Shown: positions 1 through 12,228, counted from the stretch's first letter. The stretch is DNA of 64,000 nt from Valencia hispanica (GCA_963556495.2 OY747712.1:15287235-15351234); one strand, 5' to 3'. Program-made: numbers and translations. Notes: generated by a model from the sequence alone, not told the origin.

Positions 1-43
1 CTACTTTCTTAAGCTTTCAGCTTCATCATTGTATTAAAAAGTA

Positions 44-335
44 CAGGGATGCACAAAAGTACTTATAGCCATTGAACTTTTTCTCATTTCGACTCTTTAC
101 AAATATAAACTTCATTGTATATTTTGGGATTTTTATGCAATAGACTAACAAAAAGTTGGAAGGAAAATGATAGAGCACATAGTTTTCAAATGTTTTTACA
201 ACGAAAACATGTGGCTTGCATTTGTTTTTAGCCCACTTTACTCTGACTCCTCTCCTAAATACTCCTAAATACATTTTATTGCAACCCGTTGCCTTAAGAA
301 GTCACCTAACTCGTAAACAGAATCCACCTTCCACA
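44..335. mobile_element. Tc1-like transposon fragment (left end)
   Basis: Begins after a TA dinucleotide (42-43) and runs through a degraded version of a terminal segment found elsewhere in this window at 11,457 and 40,610 (…AAAAGTAnTnATA…CCATTGAACTTT). The internal part is deleted or diverged after about 335. It is non-coding and inside the rheb intron. Confidence 0.55.
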
Positions 336-1256
336 TTTAGGCATCATAATTTAGTTTTACGAAACATGAATTATCAACCAAGCATCTAAAAATAGCTTCA
401 ACAAACCTAGGATAACTTCATCAAACCTAACTTTTGAGATCTTATTAATTGTTTATTCAGTTGAGCTTTTAGGTGATCTGATAAATTAGTTGTAGTCAGT
501 GTTTTGACTATTTATAATTCTGATATGCACATTTTTTATTCTTAGTGCTTTCGATGCTTTTTGGACATGATAAAACCAAATCAAAACAGTCAGTGGGATT
601 ATTGCAAATATTTAGGTTTGTTTTTTTCCTATGCAATGGTAATTTAAGAAGTTTTGTATTATATAATACAAATATGTTGGTACAACCTTCAGGTAAATGG
701 AAATACATGAGCTGAAGCACATAAACGTTACTCAGTTCATCTTAGCGTGTATGATAGAAAGTAATTTATCATTCTGTGCATTTTTCCAGTCCTACAAAAC
801 CAAGCGATGACAGCTTTAGAATAATCAGTTTCTGTTTCTAGTAGCATTAACTTCTCCATCTGCTGAGATATCTCATTAAGATGCTTCCTGATGAAAGTCA
901 AGTGGAATAATTTAATTCTCAGTGAGACAGAAAGGAAAAGAGACGCTCACTGTTCATGCATCAAAGTCTTTGTCTCTTCTTTTTTCTTTCAAGTGAATTG
1001 ATTAGTCAAGAGGTGGAGCATTTACATCTGTAGTCTTGCTGTCATGTTGAGACACTTCAGGGAACCACTCAAAAAACCCTGAGAAGAAATTTATCCTGCT
1101 TCATACATACACACAAAAGACACATAAGCATTTTACTTTCAGTGTGAAAACAAATTAGATTAAACATTTCCTATTTTAGGTGAGGTAGGATGACCAAAAT
1201 TATTTCTATTTGCTAAATGCCACAATAATCAGATATATTTTCTAACTTTCTTCAAA

Positions 1257-1402
1257 GTTAGAAGCTTACATACAATTCTTCGGCATGATTTAGGTCAAAC
1301 GTTTTGGGTATCCTTCAACAAGCTTCTTACTATAATTTGCTGGAAGTTTGGCCCATTCCTCCTGACAGAACTGCTGTAACAGAGTCAGATTTGTAAATTT
1401 AG
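1257..1402. mobile_element. Tc1-like transposon fragment
   Basis: Contains the segment around TTTGGCCCATTCCTCCTGAC (1346-1370), followed by a degraded 'agctgctgtaac-agagtcag' stretch. It is characteristic of the antisense Tc1 transposase coding region common in fish genomes. Only about 150 bp remain, with no open frame. Confidence 0.6.
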
Positions 1403-2129
1403 CAGCAAAAGCTATTACATTTTAAGTCAACATTCTGAGCTATTTACATAAAAAAAGACAAAGACACAGTCTTTGTAGTGTTTGTGCAATAAATCATGGT
1501 CTACAGGAATGCAACTTTACTGTTTAATGTACCTTATTATGTAATCAGTTATAGCTGAAGCCAAATGTTTTCCTGTTTTTTAATTTAATTTAAGTTTGTT
1601 TTGAACGATCTGTTGCTGTATAGTCTGAACTACTGTAGATTAGACGATTTGTGGAGTCACTTCGCTTTCTTGAGCACTTTAACTGTCCAAAAAGGAGCTG
1701 ACTGCCTACAACATCACCTTGGTGCAGTACCTAAGCTACAAGGTAAATTCTTAAGTGTGCAAGACAATTGTTAATTGTTTAGAACATCCTTACCAATGTT
1801 GTGGCTATGTATTTATTGCATTTTCCTACAGTTTGTCTACATGTCTGATCACTATTCATTCTTGACATGGGATCAAACCCCACATTGGAGTAAAGGGCTC
1901 CAAGTGCCTATTTTTTTGTTGCAAGCAAAGGCAACTGTATAATAAATTCATATAAAAAGGACAATAAAATAAACAGTATAATTAAATAAATTCTTAAAGA
2001 AAATCCTTGTTCAGAAACATACAGACTAAAAATGTGACATCATTTTTCTAGTCTGTTAGAATCTTTCACTCTCCTTTTATTTCTCATTACTTTAGCAATA
2101 AAATGCGATAAAGTTTAGTCATTTGAAGT

Positions 2130-2640
2130 ATCTTTAAAAAGTATGTGTACCCCTTAACATTTTCACATTTTGTCACAGAACACCTACAATAATTTTTTTT
2201 TTGAAATTATAAGTGATAGACCAACACAGTGTAGCAGGGCTTCATGATATTGTTTTTGTCTGTAATATGATGTTTCATAGGTCTTCACAGAGACTGAAAT
2301 ACTCACAGGTGGATTCATCCAAATACTTCTCAATCCTCTCAAAGCTGCAGTTATCCCTGATGCTTGTGCATCTTTTTTTGACCACACGTTTTTCTTACAC
2401 TTAGCTTTCCATGGAAATGACTGGACACAGCTCTTTAAACACCCAGTATTTAAAGCAATCCCCCTATTTGTGGTTTACCCTTCTTATGGAGAGTGCCAAT
2501 GATTGTCTGCTGCGTAATTGGGAAGTTCACAATCTTCACAATGATTGTACAGCTCATCATGTGACATTTCTGTATTGAAACAATTTTAATCTATCTTGCA
2601 AAATAATTCTGACAACCAGATTTTTGAATTTTCATCAACT
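2130..2640. mobile_element. Degraded Tc1-like sequence
   Basis: The left part (about 2135-2230) carries the ACATTTTCACATTTTGTCAC and GTGATAGACCAACACA segments shared with the Tc1-like copies at 11,457 and 40,610. The right part (about 2480-2640) resembles the interior and end of a second Tc1-like family ('gagtgccaatgattgtctgc', 'ttttcatcaactgtaagc'). It is probably a composite of two old insertions. Confidence 0.5.
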
Positions 2641-3673
2641 GTAAGCAATAATCATCAACATTAATAAATGCTTCCTGTATCGCTCCGTGTGGGATAATGG
2701 TAAATAATGAGTTTACTTCTATTGAACTGACTTGCTGAATTAATTAATTATTGCGATGGTATAAATAAAGTGAGAGATGCAAATGTATTCACTAATTAGG
2801 AGATTTTCAATGGTGCATTTTATTTAGGGTTGTCTGAGTGAAAAGGTGGAATGAATACAAATGCAGACCACAATAAAAAAAAAATTGTAGTTGGAGGTTG
2901 CATGTGAAAACCATCCTGGTAGAGCGTTGTATAATTACGATGGAGGCTGGGGTTTCTGTTTGGTATTAACTCTAGTGTAATGTCTTGTAATTCCTTTATG
3001 ATTTTAGTGAGATGTTATTGGAAGAGAATGAATCACAAGATTCACCCACCAGGGTGCAATGTTCCCTCTACAATAATGTGTTGAAACACGACACACCGAC
3101 TGATTTCAGAGAGAGAGATAGTGATAGAGCAGATGAATCCGTTATTTCTGACTGCTTCGGGTCTGGACTTCTCACAGTTGCAAAAGTGAACATTGCTCAA
3201 AGGCTGTACTTTTTTGTTAGTGGGACAAACACAGCAGTTCATCAACGTGGATAATCCCAGACTCCTGAGAGGTCTGGGTCGAAACTTTACCTGCAGGCTG
3301 TTTTCCTGTTTTTCCCTCACACTTTTGCTCACATATACTGCCCTGCGTTGGATGTGTGCTCGGTTCCGTGTCTATAAATAATCCCTCTGGATGCTTAACA
3401 TGAAGCGGTGTCAGCATTATTAGTGAGATGCTGCAGGATGTGCACTCCCTCTCCGCTGTGATGGATATCCAAACTCATCGCCAGACAGATATTGGCAGTT
3501 CGCTGCTTAACCAATTCCACAGTATCAAACTGGATTTACAACTGTGTCTTAAAGTGTGCAGACCAGAGAAAATGATTATATTAGAAAGACGTTGTGGTCT
3601 TTTATATCTTTTTTATTTTGACGCCATACATTTAAAGCTGTAGTTTCTAAATTTTAATGTCTTGTTATTGCAG

Positions 3674-6600
3674 CATTTACTAAAATGATCACAATAAATG
3701 GACAGGAGTACCACCTTCAGCTTGTTGACACAGCAGGGCAGGTAGGACTTTATTACACTCTATTATTAGCCTCTCACTGACTTATTGGAGGTCATATATT
3801 TATATTATAAAGCTATAAACTCATCTCTCCGGCGGATAAATTTTTTGCAGGATGAATACTCTATCTTTCCTCAGACGTACTCCATAGATATCAACGGTTA
3901 CATTCTGGTCTATTCTGTTACATCTAATAAAAGGTAAATGTTCATCCTGGCATCGTAAAGTAAACAATATCTTCTTGGAGAATGCAGTGGACTGTGTGCG
4001 CTTTGAAACGGTTCTCTCCTTTGTTTTTCTTCCAGCTTTGAAGTTGTTCAAGTTATTCATGAAAAGCTGTTGGACATGGTGGGGAAGGTTCAGTAAGTAT
4101 CTCTTCTTTCCTTTGTAGCTTTGCTCTTCTGAGATGTTTTTAAATCTCTCATACAGAAAGATTGTTGTGCTTTTGTGATTATCTCTTAACGCAGAGTTCC
4201 AATTATGCTTGTCGGAAACAAGAATGACCTACATATGGAGCGGTATGTCCCATCATAACATTGTTAGGTTTACTGCAAATTGCATAAATGCTCATACAGT
4301 TTTGTGACAACATATCAAGGAAAATTTAACATCTGACAAAGATAACGGAGTAAACACAGAAATAGGTTTTCAAAGGATTTTATTTATTAAGGGAATAAAA
4401 ACAATCTGGCCCGCTCTTCTTTGCAGAACTTCTTTTAAGGGGATTGAGCATGAATGGATTGTTTAATGGGAAGCCAAATTGTCTCAGCTGGACTGAAGTT
4501 TTGACTTAAACTAAGCTATTCTAAAACTTTCATTTGTTTTTGTTTTTAAGCCAATCAGAGGTGGACTTGGTGGTGTGCTTTGGATCGTTTTTCTACTGCA
4601 CAACCCAAGTGAACTTGAGCTTCAGCTCACAAACTGGTAGCTGGGCATTTTCCTTCAGGATTTTTGACTAGAAAGTTCTATTTCTGGTTCCATCAGTTTG
4701 AAATAGTCTAGGTCTTGAAGAAATAGGGGCGACTTTGGCTCAGGTGGTAGGAATTCGTCCCGTAATCGGTGGGTTGCTGGTTCGAGTCCCCACTCTGTTC
4801 GCTTCGGTCGTTGTGTCCTTGGGCAAGACACTTAACCCTGTTGCCTGCTGGTGGTGGTCAGAGGGCCCAGTGGCACCTGTGTCCGGCAGCCCCGCCTCTG
4901 TCAGTGTGCCCTAGGGTAGCTGTGGCTACAATGTAGTAGCTTGCCACCATCAGCGTGTGAATGTGTGCGTAAATGGGTGAATGACTGAATGTAGTGTAAA
5001 GCGCTTTGTGGTCCTCTGACTGAAAAAGCGCTATACAAATGCAGGCCATTTACCATTTACCATTTACCAAATAAAGCAGCCCGAGAACGGCAGACTACTG
5101 GCATGTTTGACTGTTTGATGACAATAATTGCATCAGTCCACTGAATATTTTCTCAAACGTTTTGTGGATAAGTGAGATTTTTTCTTTTTTCTTTTTTTTG
5201 ATAATGTGAGACAGGCCTTTGCGTTCTCTTTGGTCAGCAGTGGTTCCAACCTTGAAACTTCAGGGCGGATGCCATTTTTTCCAGCCTCTTTCATTGGTGA
5301 ATTATGAACATTGATCTGAACTGAGGCAAGTGAGATCTGCAGGGCTTTAGATGTTGTTCTCGATTCTGTTGTGACATGCTAGATGAGTTGTCAATGCGTT
5401 CTTGGAATCAATCCCAAATTAATTGTTCTGATTGGTCAGTCACTCTAGGGAAGGTTCACCACTGTTCTATGTTTTCTCCATTTGTGATTTATTGGTGTCC
5501 CAAAAACTCCTGACTAATAGATGTCAGTGACTTTTTTTTAAAAAATCTGCTCTTGAATTTCCTAAGATCAGGGCATAATGTGATGGTTTCTGAGATATTT
5601 TAGCCTACTTGATGTTGTTCGACAAATTCTATTTTAAATTATTTGTTGATTCTACAAGTATGGTAGTAATTAGGCCAGGGTGTTTCTAGTAACATTGAAC
5701 TGAGTCGTCCAGAAAATGTTGTTCATAACAGTTAATTTCTGGCTTAACAGTTAGATTTCCTCAATGGTTTAGCTCAGTTTGGACAGCTTTGATGCCTTAA
5801 CAAATGAAATCATCATTTAAAAACAGTATTTAAATTAACTCAGGGTATCTTTATCTGATTTGGGTGGATGACCTGAAGCCTTAATTGTGACAAAAAAGGG
5901 AAAAACAGAGAAAAAAATACAAGGGGAAACATACTTTTTCACAGCACTGACAGGTCAGAGGGATTTTCTGTAATTTTAACTCTTTCTTTTCTGGAACTGT
6001 GACCTGAAAAACAGATGATAATGAACATTTCTGAAATGAGTACTGACTGATGTGCACTGTGTTTTACTACATTTCCAAGGTTGTATTTTCTTTGCAATTA
6101 CTACACACATCACTTATTCACATCTTCCGGCTTCTGAGCTGCTGCTAAACTTTTAAATCTTTCCTTTTTTATGTTTGCATCTGTTTTTTGTCACATCAGA
6201 GTGATCAGTTGTGAAGAGGGGAAAGCATTAGCTGAATCCTGGAACGCAGCCTTCATGGAGTCTTCGGCGAAGGAGAACCAGGTAAATAATTTAAATAATT
6301 TGTTTCTTGATAAAGTTCTTGTGCTTTTGTGGGAATGTTTATATAAGCATTTGTACAATTTCTTCACTCAGTCCCAACATTGTCAGGGATGTGTGTGGTG
6401 GTAACTTGTTTTAAGCTCACCACTTACTTTACATCATTCACAGATGTGTGACTGAATGTCTGCGATTGCTTTTGTTGTGTTACGTTTCTGCTTGGCAAAT
6501 GATTTCTTGATGAGAAGCCTCCTTTCCATTAGTTGTGCCGCTCATAGTCGTTTGTCAGCTGTTTCAGAGCGATGACCCCACTGCAATGTGACTGAATTAA

Positions 6601-8616
6601 GTGAACGCCACCGTCTGATTTAAATTCCACTTCATCCAGCTCAGAGGCACTTTACGCCGCTCCGCCTACATGAACTAAAACAGCAGGTGTGCTTGAAGAC
6701 GCCTACACAGTCTGTGTTCTGAAGCCTTACGGCTTCGCACTTGTCATGTCTGCATTGTGTTTCGTGCCTTCGAGTGGACAAAAAGTTACTCATGCACAAC
6801 TGCACAAAGCCATATCTCATACTATTCACAGCTTCCCCTATTTATAAGATAAATAAAAGCCTCTTTTAAGTCCAAGTACAACAAAAAAAAGCTTTGTTTT
6901 TTAAAAGTTACACAATGATATAAAATTGCACACTACTTCTTTTTCGATAAAGAGAAATCTTATAAGAACACTAAAACAAACACAAACAAATAATAGATGT
7001 AAAACTCAATTGTGAAAATAGGTAATAGAGACAACAAATCTTAGATTGTAGCAAAAAAAAATTAAACATGCAACAACATAAACCACAATATTCAAATAAA
7101 AAAAATACAATTTGGAATAGATAACACTGGAAAAAACCCAGAAAAAAATATATTTCAGGATTTTATAAAAGTGTATGTAAAAAATACATCACCAAAGCTA
7201 ATAATATGTTTTAGAAAATATGTTTTTTTGAATAATTTACAGAATCTCATGTAGAACCATGGAAACGTCTTATGCAAACAGGGCATGGTGGTTTCTTAAA
7301 GTGGCAGCACCTTACCTGAGTAAGTGACACTCAATGGTTGGCTCATAATTTCCTGAGCACCTGGGGGCAAAGATATTTTAATCCCAGATGGTTGATTGAT
7401 CCTTTAATATAGAACAAAACAATTACCCATAGAGACATCATGGAAAAGTAAAGTACTTGGTCAAGATGCAGCAGAACCCTGTGATTTCCCCTCCATTGAT
7501 CTCAGTATACACACATTCAGAAAGGGAGTGTATAAAAAGCAACAGGGATACTTCTAAGAGATGTCAGAACTTGATGTTACAGAAATTGCACTCAATTTCC
7601 CCACATTTTGACAAGCCTACCTGGCAAGATAGAAACCATTGTGATAGCAGCTTAATGTTTTTAAAAGAAACCAAGTTATTTCTGAGTTGTCCTTTTAAAC
7701 TGTTTCCGGTCTGTTGCCTGCTATATTTGCAATTCGAGTGTTTAAAGTGGCTAGCATTATAAAAACAGCAGTCTGTACATTCCCAAAAGGCTACCAACAT
7801 TTCAGATCCAGGATGTTCTGTGCCATTCAAAGGTTGAAAGCTAAATAAAACAGAGCAATGCTGCTGTGCTCTTTTCAGTCTTCCTGTTATCAGCTGGAAG
7901 TCTTGCTCTCTCTCACTCTCTTGCACCTGAAAGAATCAAAGACATGACATGGCATAGAAAATTATTTCCTTTTTAAAAATATTATATTTCTGTGCATCCT
8001 CTGATTTTCTAACACTTCTCTGATACTAAAAATATCGAACTTTGAGTTTTTTTCCCAGTTTCCACATTGTGGATGGCCTATTCATTAATAAGGAAGAAGA
8101 TCCAATTTTTGAATTTATTGTCATCACATATAACTGGATTCACTATTTACTCACATGGTATACTTACTGTAGAATGAAAAGATTATGAAAAGTAACTGGT
8201 ATGAGACACATGGTCACAAAATGTGTGCTTTGCGTATCCCAAAAGGTCGTTAAGATTCAAAACATTTTTTTGCTGCCTATTGTGCGTTGTACTTAATAGA
8301 TTTTGACACATGTATGTCTTACCACACAAATAGCTTCAGGCAGTCAATAAATCTGCTTCAAATGCGGTCAGATGCAGTAGTTCAGAACTTCGAAAATAAC
8401 AACCGAGTGTTGTAATTAAAAGTCAGAGACTCCATGGAAGGTTGAAAGTTTAAAGTCTGCTAAGTGTAGCATTTGACCTTGTTCCATATGTGTCTTTTGC
8501 TCTCTCTCTCTCTCTCGCTCCCTCAGACGGCTGTGGAGGTTTTCCGCAGGATGATCTTGGAGGCGGAAAAGATGGATGGAGTGCAGCCTGTAAAAAACCC
8601 TTGCTCCATGATGTAG
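3674..8616 (+). CDS. rheb: Rheb small GTPase, 3' six coding exons (partial; 5' exons outside window)
   Basis: Coding exons joined at GT-AG sites: 3674-3741, 3851-3933, 4036-4092, 4195-4242, 6200-6281, 8527-8616. The first begins inside the codon for Thr42 (human numbering), and the frame stays open to TAG at 8614-8616, giving residues 42-183. Visible motifs are the switch II/G3 segment DTAGQ (60-64) followed by DEYSIFPQTYS, the G4 motif NKND (119-122), the G5 motif SAK (149-151), and a C-terminal CaaX box CSMM. A Met at the X position fits farnesylation and endomembrane attachment. Family knowledge: GTP-bound Rheb activates mTORC1 on lysosomes and is switched off by TSC1/TSC2. The exons for residues 1-41, with the P-loop and switch I, are not found in 1-3673 and must lie upstream. 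Compared with human the protein is one residue shorter just before the CaaX box. The tract before the last exon is a (CT)n run at about 8500-8526. Confidence 0.96.
4304..5950 (-). mobile_element. Tc1/mariner-like element, degraded, interrupted by a SINE
   Basis: Lies in the rheb intron 4243-6199. The region reads as the reverse strand of a Tc1-type transposase unit: AGAGGTGGACTTGGTGGTGT, a CAACCCAAGTGAACTTGAGC stretch, GGCAAGTGAGATCTGCAGGG and AAGGTTCACCACTGTTC. The far end reads ACTTTTTCACAGCACTGACA (about 5933-5952), the usual terminal motif of this family. No transposase frame survives. A SINE has inserted at 4726-5068. Ends are approximate; an earlier conspicuous segment starts near 4304. 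Confidence 0.7.
4726..5068 (+). mobile_element. tRNA-derived SINE with L2-like tail and 5-bp target duplication
   Basis: The head has Pol III promoter boxes (A-box-like TGGCTCAGGTGG, B-box GGTTCGAGTCC at about 4778). The body is followed by an L2-type tail (GTGTAAAGCGCTTTGTGGTC, GCTATACAAATGCA) and short ATTTACC tandem units ending at 5068. It is flanked by AAATA at 4721-4725 and 5069-5073. It sits inside the Tc1-like element at 4304-5950. The tRNA similarity is at the head only, so this is not a functional tRNA gene. Confidence 0.85.
6282..8526 (+). other. rheb last intron, no recognised content
   Basis: Intron between the fifth and sixth visible rheb exons. It is AT-rich, with A-runs at about 6880-7210 and a CT run before the acceptor at 8526. 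I see no exon, RNA gene or classifiable repeat. Confidence 0.6.
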
Positions 8617-9320
8617 AGCCGCCCAATCAACACACAGGACACTGCACTGGGAAATCCCGTTACTTGAAGGCTAGCCGCCAGTTCCCCTCCACCTCAGCGG
8701 AGTCTACGCCCCTTCCTCAACCAGGGTCCTAAATACCTAAAAGTGTCTATTTATGGCCCTGATTCCACTGTCATTAGTATTCCCATATTCCCCCTCTGTC
8801 ATCCTTGTTTTTCTTTGTGTGAGTGATTAAAAACATGGATGGGTGGTTATTCTCTTGTCTTATATCTCGCTCAGCCCACCTTTCCATATCTGTGCTCAGC
8901 AATGATGCCAAACTTGAAACAGTTGGTATGGATGTATCAGAACAAATATTTGTAGCTAGGAACAGAAATAGTAGGCTTGATGCATATTAGCTTTTCCCTG
9001 CACAGCTTCCATATAAGGCAACGGCCCGGTTTAAATGACCCAAGATAAAAAGAATTGTGGTGTCTGCTGTGTATATGAAAAGAGTTAGATTAACAAATCT
9101 TTATTCTGATATATTACCAGCTGTCTGGACTCTCCAATATACACCTCATTTCTATTTCATCACCTTGCATAACCCAGGTCTTTGTCCCTCAGTTAGTTTC
9201 CCATTGGTTACTGTCAGCCAAAATTGAAAAAAAAAAAGAAAATCTGCATCCATTTTCTAATGTTGAAAATGTTGTACAAATGTTTTTGATTGTAATCATT
9301 AAAGCAAAAAGTGGTTATGT
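8617..9320 (+). other. rheb: rheb 3'UTR with poly(A) signal
   Basis: Non-coding sequence after the rheb stop. An ATTAAA hexamer at 9298-9303 lies in a T/A-rich context and is the best poly(A) signal candidate, predicting cleavage near 9320. No other gene-like signal is seen. The exact end is inferred. Confidence 0.6.
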
Positions 9321-9599
9321 AAGCAGGATGGTCCATGGTTTATTCTGACGGATCTTTGTTAGAAAAGTTTTTTTTGCAGTACGTAAGTATAGTTTGGTTT
9401 TTGCTTGTTTTCATTGTCTGTTCATTTGATGAAAAAGATAGAAAAGAATCAAGAAATAATGAATGACAGAGAAAGAATCATATTAGTGTAAAGCACTAAA
9501 GAAAGTTTTTTTCAGTCAGCAAATCCTACAGTATGTTTTATTCAGGGAAGTGTTATTAGGTACACATCTTTGAATCTGATCAGGTTTGTTTTTTGATCC

Positions 9600-10500
9600 A
9601 ACAGATTTACAGTTCCAATCAGAAGTTTACATCTTTACATCCAATCATTACCCTTGCACTTTTAATGAATCATTTTAACTGTTCTGTTTTAGTAGTAGAA
9701 TAATTATGCAACTTAGACATTCAATGACTACTGCAGTGTTCCTCTAATAAGCACAGTCTAAATTGTATGGTTTAAATACGTCAATAGCCCTACTAATAGT
9801 TAGATATGTCCCTTTGCAAGTTGCAGAGAAACTAGGCCCTATTGGAGCCATCAACATGCTCCTGGCATAAGTCTGACTGAATGTTTGACCTCTCTTCTTG
9901 ACATAATTGGTAGAGTTAATTTAAACTGTGTACTTTTACTTTTTTTAAGCATAGTCTATGCACTTTTTTATTGGGTTGAGGAGGTCATGCCCATTGTAGA
10001 AGCGTAACGTTAGGCTGCTTTTCCAGCGGTTTGATTAAATTGTGGAAATTTTCAACTGTGTAGTGGTTGATTTGAGGGGAAGTTGAAGAACTAGGAGGTA
10101 GTCCTCCATCTTCATTGTCTGCAAATTTCAGTCTGTTGATGTTAAACATACTTACCTGTATAATAGCAGTGCATGGTGTTCCAGCAGCTTCCAGTTGGTG
10201 TGAGTCTTGCTGGTTCCTGTTTGGGTTAGATTGTTGACATTTGGACACAGTTTTATGTTTCAGCAGGAAAATGATCCCAAACACACCAAAACTAGTTTTG
10301 GAAGACCTGCATGGACTTCCTGAATGTCCTCAGACCTCACCAAAACCCAAGCCTCAACCCTACTGGAAATTAAAAAAGTTGCGGCTGTATGATTGATTGA
10401 CTCCAAATAAAGAGGTAGAGGGTGGGGCATTAAAACAAATATTATAGAGGAGTATGCAAATAGTTGAGCCTCAATATTTGCCATGGGTGGATCACAGCAA
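9600..10500. mobile_element. Tc1-like transposon remnants
   Basis: Starts with an imperfect Tc1 terminal motif, CAGTTCCAATCAGAAGTTTA (about 9610-9630). Further on the plus strand encodes a broken transposase piece, H-Q-Q-E-N-D-P-K-H-T (about 10258-10290). This matches the QQDNDPKHT block near the second catalytic Asp of Tc1 transposases. The frame then hits stops. At least two fragments in different orientations may be joined here, between rheb and the Ly6 gene. Confidence 0.65.
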
Positions 10501-10757
10501 ACCTAACATAAACCCAAACTTGTGAAAGTTGTTCATGTCCAAAAATCCCTGAGAGGTTTCTGTATTCAGTAGATCCTACAAAAAAAACACAGTTCAAATC
10601 AGTAAAAGCTCAAATCTGTTTTAAAATTAAAATTGATGATGAATGTAATTATCTGGTGGGAAGTGTAAAAATAAGCATGTCCTTTTGAAACAGACAATGC
10701 CCAATAGGCTTAGTCACGTAGGAATGAAATAATGACACATATTTTGCCCAATACTCT

Positions 10758-10763
10758 TTTATT
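10758..10763 (-). terminator. Poly(A) signal of the Ly6 gene
   Basis: AATAAA on the minus strand, about 128 bp past the Ly6 stop codon. It defines a short 3'UTR ending near 10,740. Confidence 0.7.
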
Positions 10764-10890
10764 CATCCGTTACTGAGTACATCTTTCTAAAAATGGCACT
10801 AAATGCCCACTGGAGTTGCATTCTCCCTCAGGACCCATTCAAGGTTAGATCTTCGATGCTCAGCTGGCCACTTTTCTTTGATTTGAGATT

Positions 10891-12228
10891 TTAAAAGGTG
10901 TTGCACATGTCTTTAGTGCAGCACTTTACTTTTATGTAGGCGTTCATCTCGAGCATTTTGCAGTCTGCGAGGGCTATGCATCTCTGAAAATGCCCAACTA
11001 TGGAATGAAAAGAAAATAAAGACAGTTTTTAGTATGCAAGTAGAACCATCTTCAGTTTATCAGGTTTCAGCCTGTTGACTGTTTCAGGTATTCAACACAG
11101 CCCAACTGTACACATGCAGAAAGTTCAAATATATTTTAAATATTATGTCTAACTGCCTGGGTGCTTTTGTTCATGTAGCTTTTATAGGAATTTTTGGTGG
11201 TTTGGATTCTAAGAAACTCACATGGTTCTCGGAGGAACCTGGCTGCAATACAGGCGTTCTTGTTTGGGTTGCAATTTTGAACTGAAAGCTGACAGGTACC
11301 TCCAGCCCTCTTCGGAACGCACTGATGACAGTCCAGAGCTCTCCCTGAAAACAGAAGCAAATGACAGACATTTTTAGGCAATTTTTTATGTGTCTAATAA
11401 TATGTGGATGATGTTTTATGTCAGCATTATGAGGCAAGAATAACAGAAACCCATTTACAGTCTCTTGCAAAAGTGTTAATAACCATTGAACTTTCTCACA
11501 TTTTGTCACGTTACAACCACGAACCTCCCTGTATTCTGTTGGGATTTCTTGTGACTTTTTCCACCTAAGAAATCTGGAAAGTGTGGTGTGCATATGTATT
11601 TATTCCTGTAACACAACACTATGTAGAATTTTTTAGGGTATGTCCCCACCCTTTTTTCACGTCTTGAGACTAAAATTTTTTACCCATTCTTTTTCTCTGT
11701 AAAATAGCTGTCAGATTGGATTGAGTATCTGTGGACAGCAATTTTACAGGCTTGTCACAGATTCAAAATTTTAGCTCCATCCATCTACTCACTAACTCTG
11801 GCGAGCTTCCCTGTCCCTTTTGAAAAAAGACATCCCCACGGCATGATACTGCCACCACTCTGTATAATGATGAGGATGGTGTGTAGTTTTGTGCTTCAGA
11901 TAGAAAAGTTTAATTTTTGCCTCATCTGACCAGAGCACCTGGTTAGATGCATGCCAAACTCTTCAGCATTAGAAAAATAAAATAAAAAAAACCCATATAA
12001 ATTTTAATCCATTTCACAATTACGCAGAGTAAAATCCCAATAAAATGCGTCAAAATTCAAGGAGAGTGAATACTTGTTCAAGTCGGTGTGTGCTGATGTA
12101 ATTTATTTGCCAACAGGTATTGCTGTTGCACAGCAGTAGAGGTTGTGTTTGTCTAGTAGAGAATCAGTGACAGACTCACCTACTGTAAACAGCAAGGCGA
12201 AGGTTAAAGCCAGGATCAACAACTTCAT
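10891..12228 (-). CDS. Secreted Ly6/uPAR (three-finger) domain protein, 92 aa
   Basis: Three coding exons on the minus strand with phase-1 introns: complement(12180-12228), complement(11222-11344), complement(10891-10997); 279 nt in all. Exon 1 encodes a signal peptide, MKLLILALTFALLFTVG. The mature part starts RALDCHQC, has ten cysteines and ends KCCTKDMCNTF, the classic CC-x5-CN end of the Ly6 fold. Translation stops right after the final C-N-T-F, so there is no hydrophobic tail for a GPI anchor and the protein is predicted secreted, unlike CD59. Family knowledge: Ly6 proteins bind receptors, complement or gamete partners; the partner here is unknown. It is convergent with rheb and divergent from crygn. 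A Tc1-like element fills most of the first coding intron. The fold is confident, the orthology is not. Length, exon phases and splice sites agree with a functional gene. Confidence 0.87.
11457..12092 (-). mobile_element. Tc1-like transposon remnant in Ly6 intron
   Basis: The left end is TA followed by CAGTCTCTTGCAAAAGTG, with CACATTTTGTCACGTTACAA just after. The interior keeps antisense transposase segments (GGCATGATACTGCCACCAC, TCATCTGACCAGAGCACC). The right end decays around GTGAATACTTGTTCAAG near 12,080. It is about 640 bp, heavily internally deleted, and non-coding. It accounts for most of the first coding intron of the Ly6 gene. Confidence 0.75.

Larger units (their letters stand above)
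1..3673 (+). other. rheb upstream intron with degraded Tc1 fragments
   Basis: This stretch precedes the first visible rheb exon and holds no exon I can recognise for residues 1-41, so it is taken as intron. It is AT-rich and contains fragments of Tc1-like transposons at about 44-335, 1257-1402 and 2130-2640. The remaining parts (about 340-1250, 1400-2130, 2640-3670) show no gene, RNA or clear repeat. Confidence 0.7.

Noticed and set aside
1690..1742. Exon-like frame KKELTAYNITLVQYLSYK followed by a GTAAAT donor
   Set aside because: An in-frame stop lies just upstream, no acceptor fits, and the peptide matches no family I know.
1..3673. Search for the missing rheb exons (P-loop, switch I)
   Set aside because: No sequence encoding GxxxxGKS or the YDPTIEN segment was found on the plus strand, so they are placed outside the window.
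4740..4800. Possible tRNA gene
   Set aside because: Only the promoter-like head of a SINE; no foldable full tRNA and a SINE tail follows. The same holds at 23,045 and 43,150.
7457..7926. 101- and 120-codon frames on both strands in the last rheb intron
   Set aside because: No splice context, no motif, and they overlap each other; chance frames.
11171..11593. 140-codon minus-strand frame over the Ly6 exon 2
   Set aside because: It reads the Ly6 exon in the wrong frame and runs into intron and Tc1 sequence; the spliced Ly6 frame has signal peptide and cysteine pattern instead.
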